Of a stretch of 58,399 nucleotides of DNA, positions 19,143 to 29,065 are shown one piece after another. The notes below the pieces were generated by a model. That model saw nothing but the letters and a program-made list of their open reading frames with translations, had not been told where the DNA came from and did no database searches. Position 1 is the first letter of the stretch. Each line of letters starts with the position of its first letter. The DNA is from Flavobacterium sp. ACAM 123. Lineage in GTDB: Bacteria; Bacteroidota; Bacteroidia; Flavobacteriales; Flavobacteriaceae. The stretch is taken from positions 1 to 58,399 of the forward strand of contig NZ_AJXL01000010.1 of the NCBI RefSeq assembly GCF_000264055.1, in the 5' to 3' direction. The position numbers and the translations under genes are program-made.

Positions 19143-19630
19143 AAATTTTTACAATTAGTGCGTGAATTCAGACAGGGTGATATTGCTTTCAATTTTGTTC
19201 GGCCTGAAGCATAAGGGAGGTTAACGCGTCTATAATTCCGCTTTTACGAATATAGGAATTATTACGATAAAATCACTAAAATGCCTGAGTTTGGCAAAAA
19301 ACGAGAACAGGCTGTTTTCATACACTACTACCTTTTGTTATCGGGCTTTCTGTTCTGGTAGGAGTTAGGTATAGCGCAATTCTTCAGTCCGCAGTGAAAT
19401 TAAAATGGTGTTTAGTGGTATAGATTTAAATAACAGTATATTATGTAATGACTTCAGGAAAAAGAGGATCAGCGATGCCGGTAAAACTCTACTTGACTGA
19501 TGTCACGGGAGAGTCAGTTTTTTTCTCTGTACCAATAGAAATTGATGTTATTTGTCCATCGAAGTTAATGTAGTGGCAGTTGTGGAATAAATAGTATATC
19601 TTTCGTACTTAATAAAATGATGTTAATAAT
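19143..19630. other. 488-bp intergenic region between divergent corA and GreA-like gene
   Basis: No gene can be supported. It should contain the corA promoter on one side and that of the GreA-like gene on the other. TATCTTTC at about 19598-19605, some 27 bp before the plus-strand ATG, is a weak TAnnTTTG match. Confidence 0.35.
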
Positions 19631-20083
19631 ATGAAAAATAGAATAGTTAAAACGCAAATACTAGAAGCCTGCATACAAAAGCAACATGAATTGATTGATA
19701 ATTTTAAGAATCGGGAAGCTGAAATGAACGATGACACCTTCAGTCAGAATGAGTCTGCAAGTCAGAGTGAAGATCGCAGAGCCGGTAAATATGAATTACT
19801 TAAAGCAATTGGTGATGAACTTGCTTTTGCCCAAGAAGAATTAGCATACCTGAATAGATTGGATATTACAAAGCAAAACACTCTTGTCGCACCTGGAGCC
19901 GTTGTTGTTACGGAGCAATTTGTTTTTTTTATTGGTGTGTCTAGTGAAAAAGTAGAGGTAGATGGAGAAACAGTCTTCGGCATTTCAACCAAAGCGCCTA
20001 TTTATGCAAACATGAGAGGTTTAGAGAAAGGTAGTAAGTTTCAATTTAACGAAACTCATTATTTAATTGAAGAGGTCTATTAA
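19631..20083 (+). CDS. GreA/GreB family elongation factor-like protein
   Basis: A 150-residue protein. The N-terminal coiled-coil region (acidic, with NDDTFSQNESASQSEDRR at about residues 35-52) is followed by a C-terminal GreA/GreB-like domain (VAPGAVVVTEQFVFFIGVSS to ETHYLIEEVY). Such proteins insert the coiled coil into the RNA polymerase secondary channel. Close relatives in Flavobacteriaceae are often mis-named 3-oxoacyl-ACP synthase; nothing here supports that. Whether it rescues stalled polymerase or competes with GreA cannot be told. Confidence 0.75.
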   Translation: MKNRIVKTQILEACIQKQHELIDNFKNREAEMNDDTFSQNESASQSEDRRAGKYELLKAIGDELAFAQEELAYLNRLDITKQNTLVAPGAVVVTEQFVFFIGVSSEKVEVDGETVFGISTKAPIYANMRGLEKGSKFQFNETHYLIEEVY

Positions 20084-20182
20084 CACCTACTTGTTTAATA
20101 ATGTGTGATAGAATAATACAAGGATTTATATTTTATTTTTGTCGTAAAAATACAGGATAGCGATTTCTTTGTGGTGATGTAT

Positions 20183-20222
20183 AAAAAAACAGCGTTTGAT
20201 CCTGATTAGGCCAAACGCTGTT
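20183..20222 (-). terminator. Rho-independent terminator for the porin transcript
   Basis: AACAGCGTTTG (20188-20198) pairs with CAAACGCTGTT (20212-20222). On the minus strand the hairpin is followed by a T run (20183-20187), about 95 bp past the porin stop. Confidence 0.75.
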
Positions 20223-20314
20223 ATTTGATTGTAAAATAATTGTAAGCCACGTAATCCACTATTAATTAGGAAAGAGAAAAGTGGTCGACTTTATTTTTCA
20301 GTATAAAAAAGGGC

Positions 20315-21480
20315 CTAAAAGTAATACCCGATATTCATATTGAAACGTACTTCCCAGTTCGCGTCTGGTGCACCTGCACCCAATCCATTTGTCCAGTTTG
20401 GACCTAGCCAAGGCTGATCTTTACCTGCTGCGATATCAAAGTAAGTGTAAACACTACCTGCAGTAACTAAAACACCAGTAACATTCATAGCCGTGTCGTT
20501 AAAATCAGAGTTTAATTTTTCTAAGTATCCATAATCATTATAGAACTGCAAGCTAGATACTGGACCCCATTTTACCGGTACTGTATATTGTACCCCTAAA
20601 GTGTAGGTGTTTCCCTCTGCTGCAACTAAATAAGAACCACCATAAGCTGCCATGGCAATAAGATTGTTGCTTTGTCCATTAGGGTTTTTCGAGCTTTTTT
20701 TGTATTTTGAAACTTGAGCTTTTACACCAAAGCGTTTGTACTTTAATTCATAATGCAATGCTGCTGCGTAGTGTGAACCCATGTTTTGAGTATCTAAGTT
20801 ATAAAGCCCACCAAACTGTCCCGATGTACCTATCTTATGATTAATACTGTCGTTTCCTATACTATAGCTAAGTTTTCCATTTACTTGGTTTACCTCTTTA
20901 TTACGTAAATCCAATATTCCATCTCCATTTAAATCAATAGAAGCGACATCATAGGAATACCTACTGTTTGAAACATCAGAATTATTACCAAATCTTAGCT
21001 CTTCTGCATTTTTGAAAAAAGCTAAACTATAATTCCATTTTTTATCAGTATGTGTGAACTTTACACCCATATCATGATCATCTTCCAATCCAATATAATA
21101 ATTAAGACTAAAAAACCAGTTATGCGAATTATAGGTCGTAATACCAAAAGGAACTTGGGTAAGACCTACTTGGATTTCGTTTTTAGAATCGAAATCATAA
21201 GCTACGCCACCCTTCGTTTTAGCATTCCGCCTCCAAAACCTTCTGAATACAAGCGGTATTCTGCATTTAGTTTGATACCTTTATATTTGGCTTTTGCATT
21301 AATGCGAAAAACATCATATCCAAAATCACCACCGCGTTTTTTTTGTCCTTCCTTCCAAGAGGATAAATTGTAGTTAAATCGCACCGCACCACCTATTTCT
21401 AGTTCTGGTTTGTCTTGGGCTTGAATAGCTCCGGTTGATAATAGCAAAAAGCTAATTACCAAAGTAATTTTTGAAAACAT
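20315..21480 (-). pseudogene. Outer-membrane porin, frameshifted
   Basis: A beta-barrel porin of about 388 residues when repaired. The first frame (21480 to 21202) has a signal peptide (LLLSTGAIQAQD) and strands up to LYSEGFGGG. The second frame stays open from about 21230 to the stop at 20315, continuing AKTKGGVAYDFDSKNEIQVG and ending in MNIGYYF with the C-terminal Phe typical of barrel proteins. Adding one A at about 21224-21226 (GGAATGC to GGAAATGC) joins the halves as GGGNAKTKGG. The TTG at 21086-21088 is only an internal codon. One lesion, short A run: recent mutation or sequencing error. Substrate unknown. Confidence 0.82.
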
Positions 21481-21645
21481 AATCTGTTTGTTGTAATTAA
21501 AAAAAATATTGAATAAAAAATAATAATAATTAGAGTAAAAAACGATTTTTAATTTGGGATTCGATTTCTATCTAATGGCGCAAATAATGCAGTCACATTT
21601 GACAACTCACTTTTTAGGTATTGTAAGATAATTTTTATTTGCATC

Positions 21646-21906
21646 TTACAAAGGTAACAAAATATAGCTATTAGCCAATGTTTTGGTGATTTTCTTCTTT
21701 GTTGCCCTGCTGAAATGGCCCCTAAATGAACTCAAAAAAAGACAGTGATTCATCTTGGAAGAACCTTTGCCTACTCTTACTACTGAATATTTATTATTGT
21801 TTAGCTTATCAAATAAAGTCGCTATTTTGTCGTCGCTTTTAAAAGTAATCTGTTGATTTCTGTTTTTCTTTGATACCTTCAACGTAGTGAAATAATATTT
21901 GCTCAT
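21646..21906 (-). CDS. Small hypothetical protein
   Basis: An 86-residue open frame whose first 55 residues look coding (MSKYYFTTLKVSKKNRNQQI, then TFKSDDKIATLFDKLNNNKY), with no membrane segment. The C-terminal 30 residues are less protein-like, so the frame may be shifted there. No family was recognised. It lies between the porin and a divergent lipoprotein gene. Confidence 0.4.
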   Translation of the reverse strand: MSKYYFTTLKVSKKNRNQQITFKSDDKIATLFDKLNNNKYSVVRVGKGSSKMNHCLFLSSFRGHFSRATKKKITKTLANSYILLPL

Positions 21907-22032
21907 TCAAAATTATCTTTCGATTTCAATAAGGACATTCAAAAATTTATGGATAAATCTTTTTTAATGCACACTATTTATTTGTAGCTTAGCCAAGGCT
22001 GTTGCCCAATTTATTAACGAATAGTAACTAAT

Positions 22033-22515
22033 ATGAAAAATCTAAGCCTTTTTTGTTTGCTGTTAACCTCTATCGGCTTTGCAAGCTGTAAAAATAATCA
22101 AAGTGAGAAAGTCGACAAGGCCGCGAAAGTTCCGGCTGAAAAGCCAATAAGCGTTGGATGTTATAAAGCGATTTATGAAGAAGATACGCTTGATTTGAAA
22201 ATTAACACTTTTAAAAACGGAGAAATAACTGGTGATATGAATATGGCAATTTCTAATATGCCTAAAAAGGTAGGTGAAATCGCTGGAGAATTTCGTGGGG
22301 ATACCTTATTTGCTAGTTATACTTTTATCCAGGGTGGATACAAAAAGAAGACATATAAAAATCCAATGGCTTTTCTAAAGCGTGGTGACGAACTCATTTT
22401 AGGTAATGGGCAAATACAAATTACGTTGGGAGCTTCTCATTTTGTAAAGGGTGAGCCCATCGACTTTGAAAAAGTAAAATATAAGTTCACCCCAGTCGAC
22501 TGCGTTGATCAATAA
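22033..22515 (+). CDS. Hypothetical lipoprotein
   Basis: A 160-residue lipoprotein: signal peptide MKNLSLFCLLLTSIGFASC with the lipid-accepting Cys, then a short charged linker and a compact beta-rich domain (GCYKAIYEEDTLDLKINTFK, GEIAGEFRGDTLFASYTF). Function unknown. It is monocistronic, with a strong terminator directly after it. Confidence 0.8.
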   Translation: MKNLSLFCLLLTSIGFASCKNNQSEKVDKAAKVPAEKPISVGCYKAIYEEDTLDLKINTFKNGEITGDMNMAISNMPKKVGEIAGEFRGDTLFASYTFIQGGYKKKTYKNPMAFLKRGDELILGNGQIQITLGASHFVKGEPIDFEKVKYKFTPVDCVDQ

Positions 22516-22520
22516 GAAAC

Positions 22521-22549
22521 AAAAAGGGGGAAAGTTATCCCCCTTTTTT
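22521..22549 (+). terminator. Rho-independent terminator after the lipoprotein
   Basis: AAAAAGGGGGA (22521-22531) pairs with TCCCCCTTTTT (22538-22548), loop AAGTTA, ending in T's 6 bp after the stop codon. Confidence 0.85.
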
Positions 22550-22823
22550 AATCAGTGTCAAGGTTTTTAGGCTAATTAAGTAAATCTTTAATTGCGTCTC
22601 TTTCTTTGTTGGGCTGGAGTTAATTCAAAGACTATTTGTAATGCATATAGCAATCTTATCCATTGCGTGGTCTAAATATATTCTATTTTTATTATCGTCA
22701 TTTTTGTAAATAATAAAAGATAAAATAATCAGACAGACAAAATTATTTCATTTTCAGTCAAGAAAATAAAAACCGGAACTTAATGTAATATTTTTCATAT
22801 CTTTAGACGGAAATCAAACTATT

Positions 22824-24101
22824 ATGAAAAACCTATTACTTCTATTGGTACTGTTCAGTACTACTATTTCATTGGCTCAAGATACTTATATCCATTGTGG
22901 TAAAATTATTGATACTAAAACCGGAGAGGTACTTACTAACAAAACTATTGTAGTTTCCGATAAAACAATCAAAGCCGTTCAAGATGGTTTTATAAACTCC
23001 ACAAACCCCGAAGACAAAACCATCGACTTAACAACTAAAACTGTTATGCCCGGTTGGATAGACATGCATGTACACCTTGAAGAGGAAACTAGCCCAACCA
23101 GATATGTTGATGAATTTACCCAAAACGACGCCGATATAGCATTTAATTCAATAGGGTTTGCCAAAAGCACGCTTATGGCCGGCTTTACCACAGTTCGCGA
23201 CCTTGGTGGCTCAGGTGTAAACGTTTCACTTAGAAACGCCATTAATCAAGGAAAAGTGGTAGGACCAAGAGTACTAACCGCCGAAAAAGCATTAGCTTCC
23301 ACAGGAGGACATGCGGATCCAACAAACGGCTACCGCAAAGACTTAATGGGAAATCCAGGACCAAAAGAAGGAGTGGTCAATAGTTTAGATGACGCCCGAG
23401 AGGCCGTACGACAACGGTACAAGAACGGAGCCGACTGGATTAAAATAACCGCCACAGGAGGTGTATTATCAGTAGCTAAGAGTGGGAGTAATCCACAGTT
23501 TACCCAAGAAGAAATAGAAGCCATCGTGAGTACTGCCAAAGATTATGGAATGCAAGTAGCAGCTCATGCTCATGGCGATGAAGGGATGCAACGCGCCATT
23601 AAAGGTGGTGTAAAAACCATAGAGCACGGTACAGAGATGAGCGAAGCCACGATGGATTTAATGATTAAATACAATGCCTACTATATCCCTACACTTTCAG
23701 CTGGAAGTTATGTGGCAGAGAAAGCACTTATTCCCAATTATTATCCTGCTATAGTAGTGCCTAAAGCCTTAGCCATAGGACCAAAAATTAAAGCAACTTT
23801 TGCCAAAGCCTACAAAAAAGGAGTGCCTATTGGTTTTGGAACAGATGCTGCAGTGTTTCCTCATGGCGATAATGCCAAGGAATTTATTTACATGAAAGAA
23901 GCGGGCATGCCGGTAATGGAAGCTATCCAAGCAGCTACAATAGTCAACGCCAAAATATTAGAAATGGATACACAAATAGGCGCTTTAGAACCAGGCTATT
24001 TAGCAGATATTGTTGCAACAAATGATGACCCAACCGAAGACATCAACACCGTAAACAATGTAGTATTTGTTATGAAAGAAGGAGTTGTTTATAAGCAATA
24101 A
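22824..24101 (+). CDS. Exported metal-dependent amidohydrolase (imidazolonepropionase/prolidase-like)
   Basis: A 425-residue amidohydrolase with a signal peptide (TTISLAQD). Metal ligands of the TIM-barrel family are seen in order: DMHVHL (HxH), the candidate carboxylated lysine in DWIKITATGG, AHAHGDEG, EHGTEM, and the Asp in GFGTDAAVFPHG. The N- and C-terminal strands (KTVMPGW; LADIVATNDDP) form the accessory beta sandwich. Relatives hydrolyse Xaa-Pro or other N-capped dipeptides. This one should act in the periplasm; the substrate is inferred only. Confidence 0.88.
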   Translation: MKNLLLLLVLFSTTISLAQDTYIHCGKIIDTKTGEVLTNKTIVVSDKTIKAVQDGFINSTNPEDKTIDLTTKTVMPGWIDMHVHLEEETSPTRYVDEFTQNDADIAFNSIGFAKSTLMAGFTTVRDLGGSGVNVSLRNAINQGKVVGPRVLTAEKALASTGGHADPTNGYRKDLMGNPGPKEGVVNSLDDAREAVRQRYKNGADWIKITATGGVLSVAKSGSNPQFTQEEIEAIVSTAKDYGMQVAAHAHGDEGMQRAIKGGVKTIEHGTEMSEATMDLMIKYNAYYIPTLSAGSYVAEKALIPNYYPAIVVPKALAIGPKIKATFAKAYKKGVPIGFGTDAAVFPHGDNAKEFIYMKEAGMPVMEAIQAATIVNAKILEMDTQIGALEPGYLADIVATNDDPTEDINTVNNVVFVMKEGVVYKQ

Positions 24102-24648
24102 CTAGACGCAATCTTTCAAACATCAGTACTTGTTCGCTTTCGTTTGCATGTGTTTTGTGAAACTGTTTTTTTCAATATTCTTTTAGAAGAGCTATTTATT
24201 TGAGTTAGTAGTGGCAGTAGTTTTATTCTTTCCACGAATTACAATTTAATAGGTTATTACCCGCAACGACTTAATACGAGATACTCTTTATTTTGATATA
24301 ATTACAGTTTTCTAATTATAATTATGCCCAATTATTTAAGGGGTTGAAAAACTCAGTACTAATCACAGACAGTAGATAATACTGAACAAAATTTATATTT
24401 TATTTCAATATTAAGTAATATAATGCTGGTGTATTATAAAAATAGTATAATGTAGTTGAACAATATTGAATATACAATTGGTATAAGTCATTCTAAAAGC
24501 TTCTCCCAGCTTCTTAAAGGTAGTTTTTGATATTATTAAAATTTCATAAACTAGTTTAATCTATCTGGGAAAAGCATTTTTGAACGCAATTTATGCTTCT
24601 ATAAAATGAATACCTGTCAATGCTATTTTTTGATATTCATACTTTTTT
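24102..24648. other. 547-bp intergenic region with a MITE-like copy
   Basis: Between the amidohydrolase and the convergent Ohr gene. It contains one diverged full-length copy of the GTAATACC element (24375-24486). Nothing else is recognisable. Confidence 0.5.
24375..24486 (-). repeat. MITE-like element, copy A (diverged)
   Basis: Read on the minus strand it goes CTTATACCAATTGTATATTC, then TTGTTCAACTACATTATACT, and ends TTTGTTCAGTATTATC. This aligns along its whole length with copies B-D but has the most substitutions, so it is probably the oldest. Confidence 0.65.
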
Positions 24649-25071
24649 TTAATCATTGGTTACGGATAATTTTACTTCAATGTTACCACGCGTTGCGTTA
24701 GAGTAAGGGCATACTTGATGTGCTTGCTCTGCTAATTCCTGAGCAACATCTAAAGTTACTTCTGGAATATTAACTACTAATTCTGCCGCTAAACCATAAC
24801 GACCGGTTTCTATTTGTCCTATGCTAATTTTTGCATTTACACTTGTTTCTCCTGTGTTTACTTTACCGTTTTTGATAACTAAGTTTAAGGCATTATCGAA
24901 ACAAGCTGCATATCCTGCTGCAAAAAGCATTTCTGGATTAGTGTAATCGTCATTTGTTCCGCCCAATGCTTTAGGCGATCTTACTTCAAGGTCTAAAACA
25001 TCATTGCTACTTTTTACGTGACCATTTCTACCACCTGTTGCTGTTGCTTCTGCTGTGTACATTGCTTTCAT
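24649..25071 (-). CDS. ohr: Ohr/OsmC family organic hydroperoxide resistance protein
   Basis: A 140-residue OsmC-fold peroxidase. The two redox cysteines are seen in AAGYAACFDNAL and QVCPYSNATRGN, with the family N-terminus MYTAEATATGGRNGHVKSS. It reduces organic hydroperoxides in the cytoplasm using dithiol reductants. It is usually controlled by an OhrR/MarR repressor, but none is intact nearby. The gene is complete. Confidence 0.93.
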   Translation of the reverse strand: MKAMYTAEATATGGRNGHVKSSNDVLDLEVRSPKALGGTNDDYTNPEMLFAAGYAACFDNALNLVIKNGKVNTGETSVNAKISIGQIETGRYGLAAELVVNIPEVTLDVAQELAEQAHQVCPYSNATRGNIEVKLSVTND

Positions 25072-25149
25072 TGTTGAAATATTTAAAGTGTTTTTTTCTA
25101 TTTATTTGATTAAATTTTATATCTGGATCTTTTAAGCTATATAATGGTA

Positions 25150-25500
25150 AACCTACTCTAATTTTAGACCGTCTGCTATTGCTTCAACTAAGGGCTGGAT
25201 ATAATCTGCTATTGCGATGCTTCCGTGATTTTTGTTTTTTTTAATCGCATTTTACACCTACTGTTTTCTGCTACTTAGATTAGTAAAAGAAATTTTTTTT
25301 ACCATAGTATTTATAGCAGGATTAGTCAGTCGTTTTAAATTTTCCCGATTCATTTTTTAACATTTTTACCTTTGAATTCTACTGCAAAAATTAATTCATA
25401 TGCATTTTGCAAAGCAGGAATTGAGTCTTTTTCCAGGTCGTAGCGTGCAGTTGAGGCATTATCCCTTTAATGATTATCTTTTCCCCTATTTTCTTAACAT
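25150..25500 (-). pseudogene. Decayed unidentified gene(s)
   Basis: The minus strand carries coding-like pieces in different frames: ASTARYDLEKDSIPALQNAY (about 25392-25451) continuing ELIFAVEFKGKN, then NRENLKRLTNPAINTMVKK, and a tail NHGSIAIADYIQPLVEAIAD ending GLKLE with a stop near 25160. They read like one broken protein, but I do not recognise the family. The 25072-25637 interval has no other gene. Confidence 0.45.
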
Positions 25501-25637
25501 AGCGATGGATTTACAGTTTTCATATTCTCTTAATAAGTGAATAATAATGATTATTTTAGTAGTGCCTTTTTATTACTTATGATAATCATTTTACTTTTTT
25601 TGTAAATAGGATAGGAACTAATTCAATTTTTAAAATG

Positions 25638-26621
25638 TTAGGTTAAGCTTATAATTACTTTGCCTTGTGCTCTGCCCGTCGCTAAGTATAAATAAGCATC
25701 GATTCCATCTTCTAAAGAATAAATTAGATCCACTACAGTTTTAATATCTGCATCTTCAATCATTTTGGTGATAATATTTAACTGATCCACATCAGGCTGC
25801 ATCCAAGTTAGTTTATAAATAGCAGACTTATGTTCAATCAGCTTTGACAATTTCTCGGGCAATTTATAATCTTTCATACCCATGTGCGTTGCTGTTTCTT
25901 CGTCAGGAGGACCTACTATCGTAGTCACTTTTCCACCTTCTTTAATGATTTCAAACGCATCAAAGGTGTATTCATTCCCTAAAGTATCAAAAACAATATC
26001 CAAATTATTTGCAATGTCTTTATAGTTTTCAGTTTTATAATCGATTACTCGGTCAGCACCCAGAGCTTTGACCCAATCTACGTTTTTGCTACTAGTAGTT
26101 GTATATACGATAGCTCCTTTAGCTTTGGCATATTGAATTGCAAAGCTACCTACACCTCCGGATCCTGCATGGATAAGAATTCTATCGTTCTCTTTAATGC
26201 CGACACTCTCCAAGGCTTGAATTGCCGTGAGGCCTATTAATGGTAATCCTGCTGCTTCTTCGAAAGAGATGTTTTTGGGTTTTATAGCAACTAAGTCACT
26301 ATTAATAGTAACAAATTCTGCTACTGTCCCCATTTGTTCTTGAGGCACTCTGGAATAGACTTCATCTCCTATTTCAAAATTGGTTACATCTGCACTTTTC
26401 TCTACCACCACACCACTAACGTCAAAACCTATTGTAATCGGTAAGTCTAAAGAAATCATATCTTTCAGTTTACCTTCGACCATTTTGTAATCAATAGGAT
26501 TTAACGAAGCTGCTTTAACTTCAACCAAAATATCATTTGGTTGTAACGAAGGTTTTTCGATCTCGTTGATGGATAGACTTTCTTTAATTTCGCCATATTT
26601 CATTATTTGTAGTGCTTTCAT
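25638..26621 (-). CDS. NADP-dependent quinone/zinc-type oxidoreductase (MDR family)
   Basis: A 327-residue medium-chain dehydrogenase/reductase without the structural or catalytic zinc cysteines, so of the quinone-oxidoreductase type. The GroES-like N-terminal domain shows AASLNPIDYK and GFDVSGVVVE. The Rossmann motif is HAGSGGVGSFAIQYAKAKGA. The C-terminus is standard. It should reduce quinones or enones with NADPH; substrate unknown. It is monocistronic and complete. Confidence 0.88.
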   Translation of the reverse strand: MKALQIMKYGEIKESLSINEIEKPSLQPNDILVEVKAASLNPIDYKMVEGKLKDMISLDLPITIGFDVSGVVVEKSADVTNFEIGDEVYSRVPQEQMGTVAEFVTINSDLVAIKPKNISFEEAAGLPLIGLTAIQALESVGIKENDRILIHAGSGGVGSFAIQYAKAKGAIVYTTTSSKNVDWVKALGADRVIDYKTENYKDIANNLDIVFDTLGNEYTFDAFEIIKEGGKVTTIVGPPDEETATHMGMKDYKLPEKLSKLIEHKSAIYKLTWMQPDVDQLNIITKMIEDADIKTVVDLIYSLEDGIDAYLYLATGRAQGKVIISLT

Positions 26622-28169
26622 ATCAATTATATTTTGTTGTTACTTATATCTAAGATTATCTGTTTTTTGTTTTTTGCGAAAACATTGATCAGCTGGCTAA
26701 CATTTTAACTTGGTGAGGGAGCGAAAAGATTTTAAAAAAGAGAAAGGATACTATTTTTATAATCTTCAGCTTTTTCAGTTGTATGGAGTAGTAACCATTT
26801 TTTTTTATTTGGTTTTTATCCATTATTTATCGGTTTTTGATATGCAAATTGGTTTGCTTTTTCAACACTAATATCATCTTGTCTAGAAGTAGAAATGCTA
26901 TACTTAGCGAACTTTAAAAGGCCCGCTATGTTTTACTGCCCGCCCGCATTCTCTGCAATAATTAATATTTTTTTCATTGGTCTTTTATTTTATTATTATC
27001 GAACCCACGAGATTTTTCTTATTTTTAGATGCTCAAATACTTAAAGGTAAGGGATTAATAGTGCCAATCCCGAATTTCGGAACGTTTTTATTTGATAATT
27101 TCAGATTCAAGCCTAGAATTTTTACTATTAATCTAAGTAGTACATGTAATTACAATCGATTTATTAGTTTTTCTTGCTTCTTTACAACTAATTTTATTCG
27201 GGTATGTTTATAATCGAAATTTAACCTATCAGAAAAGCTTTTTATATTATGTACAACAAATGAACTTATTAATAATTCTGATCTTTCAGGTCTCAAAAAC
27301 GAAATGTGCATGATGGTCCGTATACTTTACAGATTAATTTTTAGCCCTTCGTTTATTGAAAACGGACTACACGATTACTAAATCTTTCTACTCGATGCGA
27401 GTAAACTCATGTAACACTTGCATCATCATAAAAGGAATGGAAAATATAACCTCTGGAGTATGAAACTTATAATTATTATTGCGCAATTAAAAACAGGATC
27501 ACTCTGTAAAATAGAAAATTAGTGCTTTCACCTCTGGCCATTATTCGTTCAATTATACACCACATTTTTATCGAATTCAAAAAATAATGGGAACAGCAAT
27601 AGTATCGGTACAGTAGGAGATCTGTCAGCTGATTTATTTGTTTTTATCGAAAATGAAGTTTGCCGATTTTTTAATAAAAGTAGCAGCAAATTTATAGTAT
27701 CTCCATTTTTAATTTCAGAGAGTTATCGTAGGTTTATTTTTGCATTCTAAAAGGGGCCGAAATAGTAGCTATTTAAGGATTATATTTAGCGTTTTGCGGT
27801 CTCCAAAGGGTATCATTTTAGAAATTTGCCTATTGATTTCCAATAACAAAATTGACCCGATAGATTCAGAATATAAATCATTGTTTGCTTGTAAGTCTCT
27901 TTAAATAAAATAGCACAACTTTTTTTCAAGACATTTCAGGAACGTTGTTTCTTTATGAAGATAAATACTCCGAAAAGTCCGATTAGTGTGCTTACAATAT
28001 AATTTTGTATTAATTATTTAAGGATGACTTAAACTGCACACAATAGTTGTTTCCATGAGAAGTTTTGTTGATTAAAACGTAACTTTTAAAGTACATAAAA
28101 TAAAGATAATTGTAATTTTATGAGTGGGAGCGGAGCAGCAATTGCTTCTTGTTATTCTTGTAAAAGTTT
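26622..28169. other. 1.5-kb region without an intact gene
   Basis: A long AT-rich gap. On the minus strand around 26930-26980 a start-like MKKILIIAENAGGQ runs into a stop. A 78-codon plus-strand frame at 26977-27213 has poor composition and is rejected. Around 27590-27690 the plus strand shows a coding-like piece (VGDLSADLFVFIENEVCRFF). I read the gap as decayed genes of unknown type. Confidence 0.4.
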
Positions 28170-28499
28170 TTATTTTATTCCAAAAGGTTTTGTTGGTAAT
28201 TCGTTCAGCCAGCCTTCTCCATGTTTTTTGTCTAAATAATCTGAAATAATCTGATTGTTTTTAGTCGCTCTTTTAAACGATAAAGGATCTATTACACAAT
28301 TCTCTATGATAAGCCCAATTCCATATTTTTCTTTGAAATTCATATATTCTTCTGGTATTCTATTATTAATGCCATAAATTATAAAATTTAAATTTCCGTT
28401 TATACCATTTAACTGCACTGTTTCTAAATCATTGGCAAAGTTGTCTTTATCTAATTTGTTACCTTGTTGATCATAGCAAGAAATAGTTTTTATTAGCAT
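28170..28499 (-). CDS. Hypothetical protein coupled to YwqK lipoprotein
   Basis: A 109-residue soluble protein (MLIKTISCYDQQGNKLDKDN to LPTKPFGIK) of unrecognised family. Its ATG (28497-28499) follows directly on the TGA of the upstream YwqK gene (28500-28502), so translation is probably coupled and the two are likely to work together. No signal peptide or membrane segment is seen; the YwqK partner is a lipoprotein. Function unknown. Confidence 0.65.
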   Translation of the reverse strand: MLIKTISCYDQQGNKLDKDNFANDLETVQLNGINGNLNFIIYGINNRIPEEYMNFKEKYGIGLIIENCVIDPLSFKRATKNNQIISDYLDKKHGEGWLNELPTKPFGIK

Positions 28500-28829
28500 T
28501 CAATTGACCCAAGCTCCTTCATTATAAATTGTACCGTTAGTGTGATACGATTTCCACAGTCCAACTTTCTTACCATCTATAAAAACCCCAATTGCTTCCC
28601 GATTTCCATTCTCGTGAAATGTTTTCCATTCGCCAGATTCCTTTCCATCTGAGTATTTTCCAACTTGAAATAGACTCCCGCTCTCATAGAAATGTTTCCA
28701 TTTCCCTTGTTTTACTCCGTTAGCGATTTTCCCTTGCCCTTTTAAGGTTCCATTTTGATAGAAGTCCTTTTGTAAAGTGCAAGAAATCAAAGTCAAAAAG
28801 GTTGCAATAACAAACAGCTGTTTTTTCAT
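28500..28829 (-). CDS. YwqK/MORN-repeat lipoprotein
   Basis: A 109-residue lipoprotein (signal peptide ending FLTLISC) made of about four MORN-like repeats of the form G.(K/E).G.W..(F/Y)(Y/H)..G: KQGKWKHFYESG, ESGEWKTFHENG, KVGLWKSYHTNG. The YwqK family is often labelled toxin-antitoxin antitoxin, but the evidence is thin, and a lipidated form is more likely a surface repeat protein. It is the first gene of a pair with the 109-residue hypothetical protein. Confidence 0.8.
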   Translation of the reverse strand: MKKQLFVIATFLTLISCTLQKDFYQNGTLKGQGKIANGVKQGKWKHFYESGSLFQVGKYSDGKESGEWKTFHENGNREAIGVFIDGKKVGLWKSYHTNGTIYNEGAWVN

Positions 28830-29065
28830 ATTTTTTTTTTAAGGTTTACCTGGAATGATGGCTAACTTAGTTTAATAATTATTTTATCATTGGGCGAATA
28901 GTGGTTTGAAATTAATAATCTTTAGGACACAGCAAAACAGACTGCTCTAAACTGCTTTTTTTAAGCTGTTGTTTCCCGAATTAAGTATTGTGCTTAGTAT
29001 AAGTGTCCCTTTTAATAGCGTTATTTTTTGTTGCAAATAGTTTTTAATTGTGGAGTATGTAAGTG

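Noticed and set aside
26977..27213. 78-codon plus-strand open frame
   Set aside because: Composition is Phe/Ile-rich noise of AT-rich DNA; no recognisable domain or neighbour support.
28170..28829. A genuine toxin-antitoxin pair
   Set aside because: The gene arrangement fits, but the YwqK protein has a lipobox and the partner shows no toxin fold, so the label is not supported.
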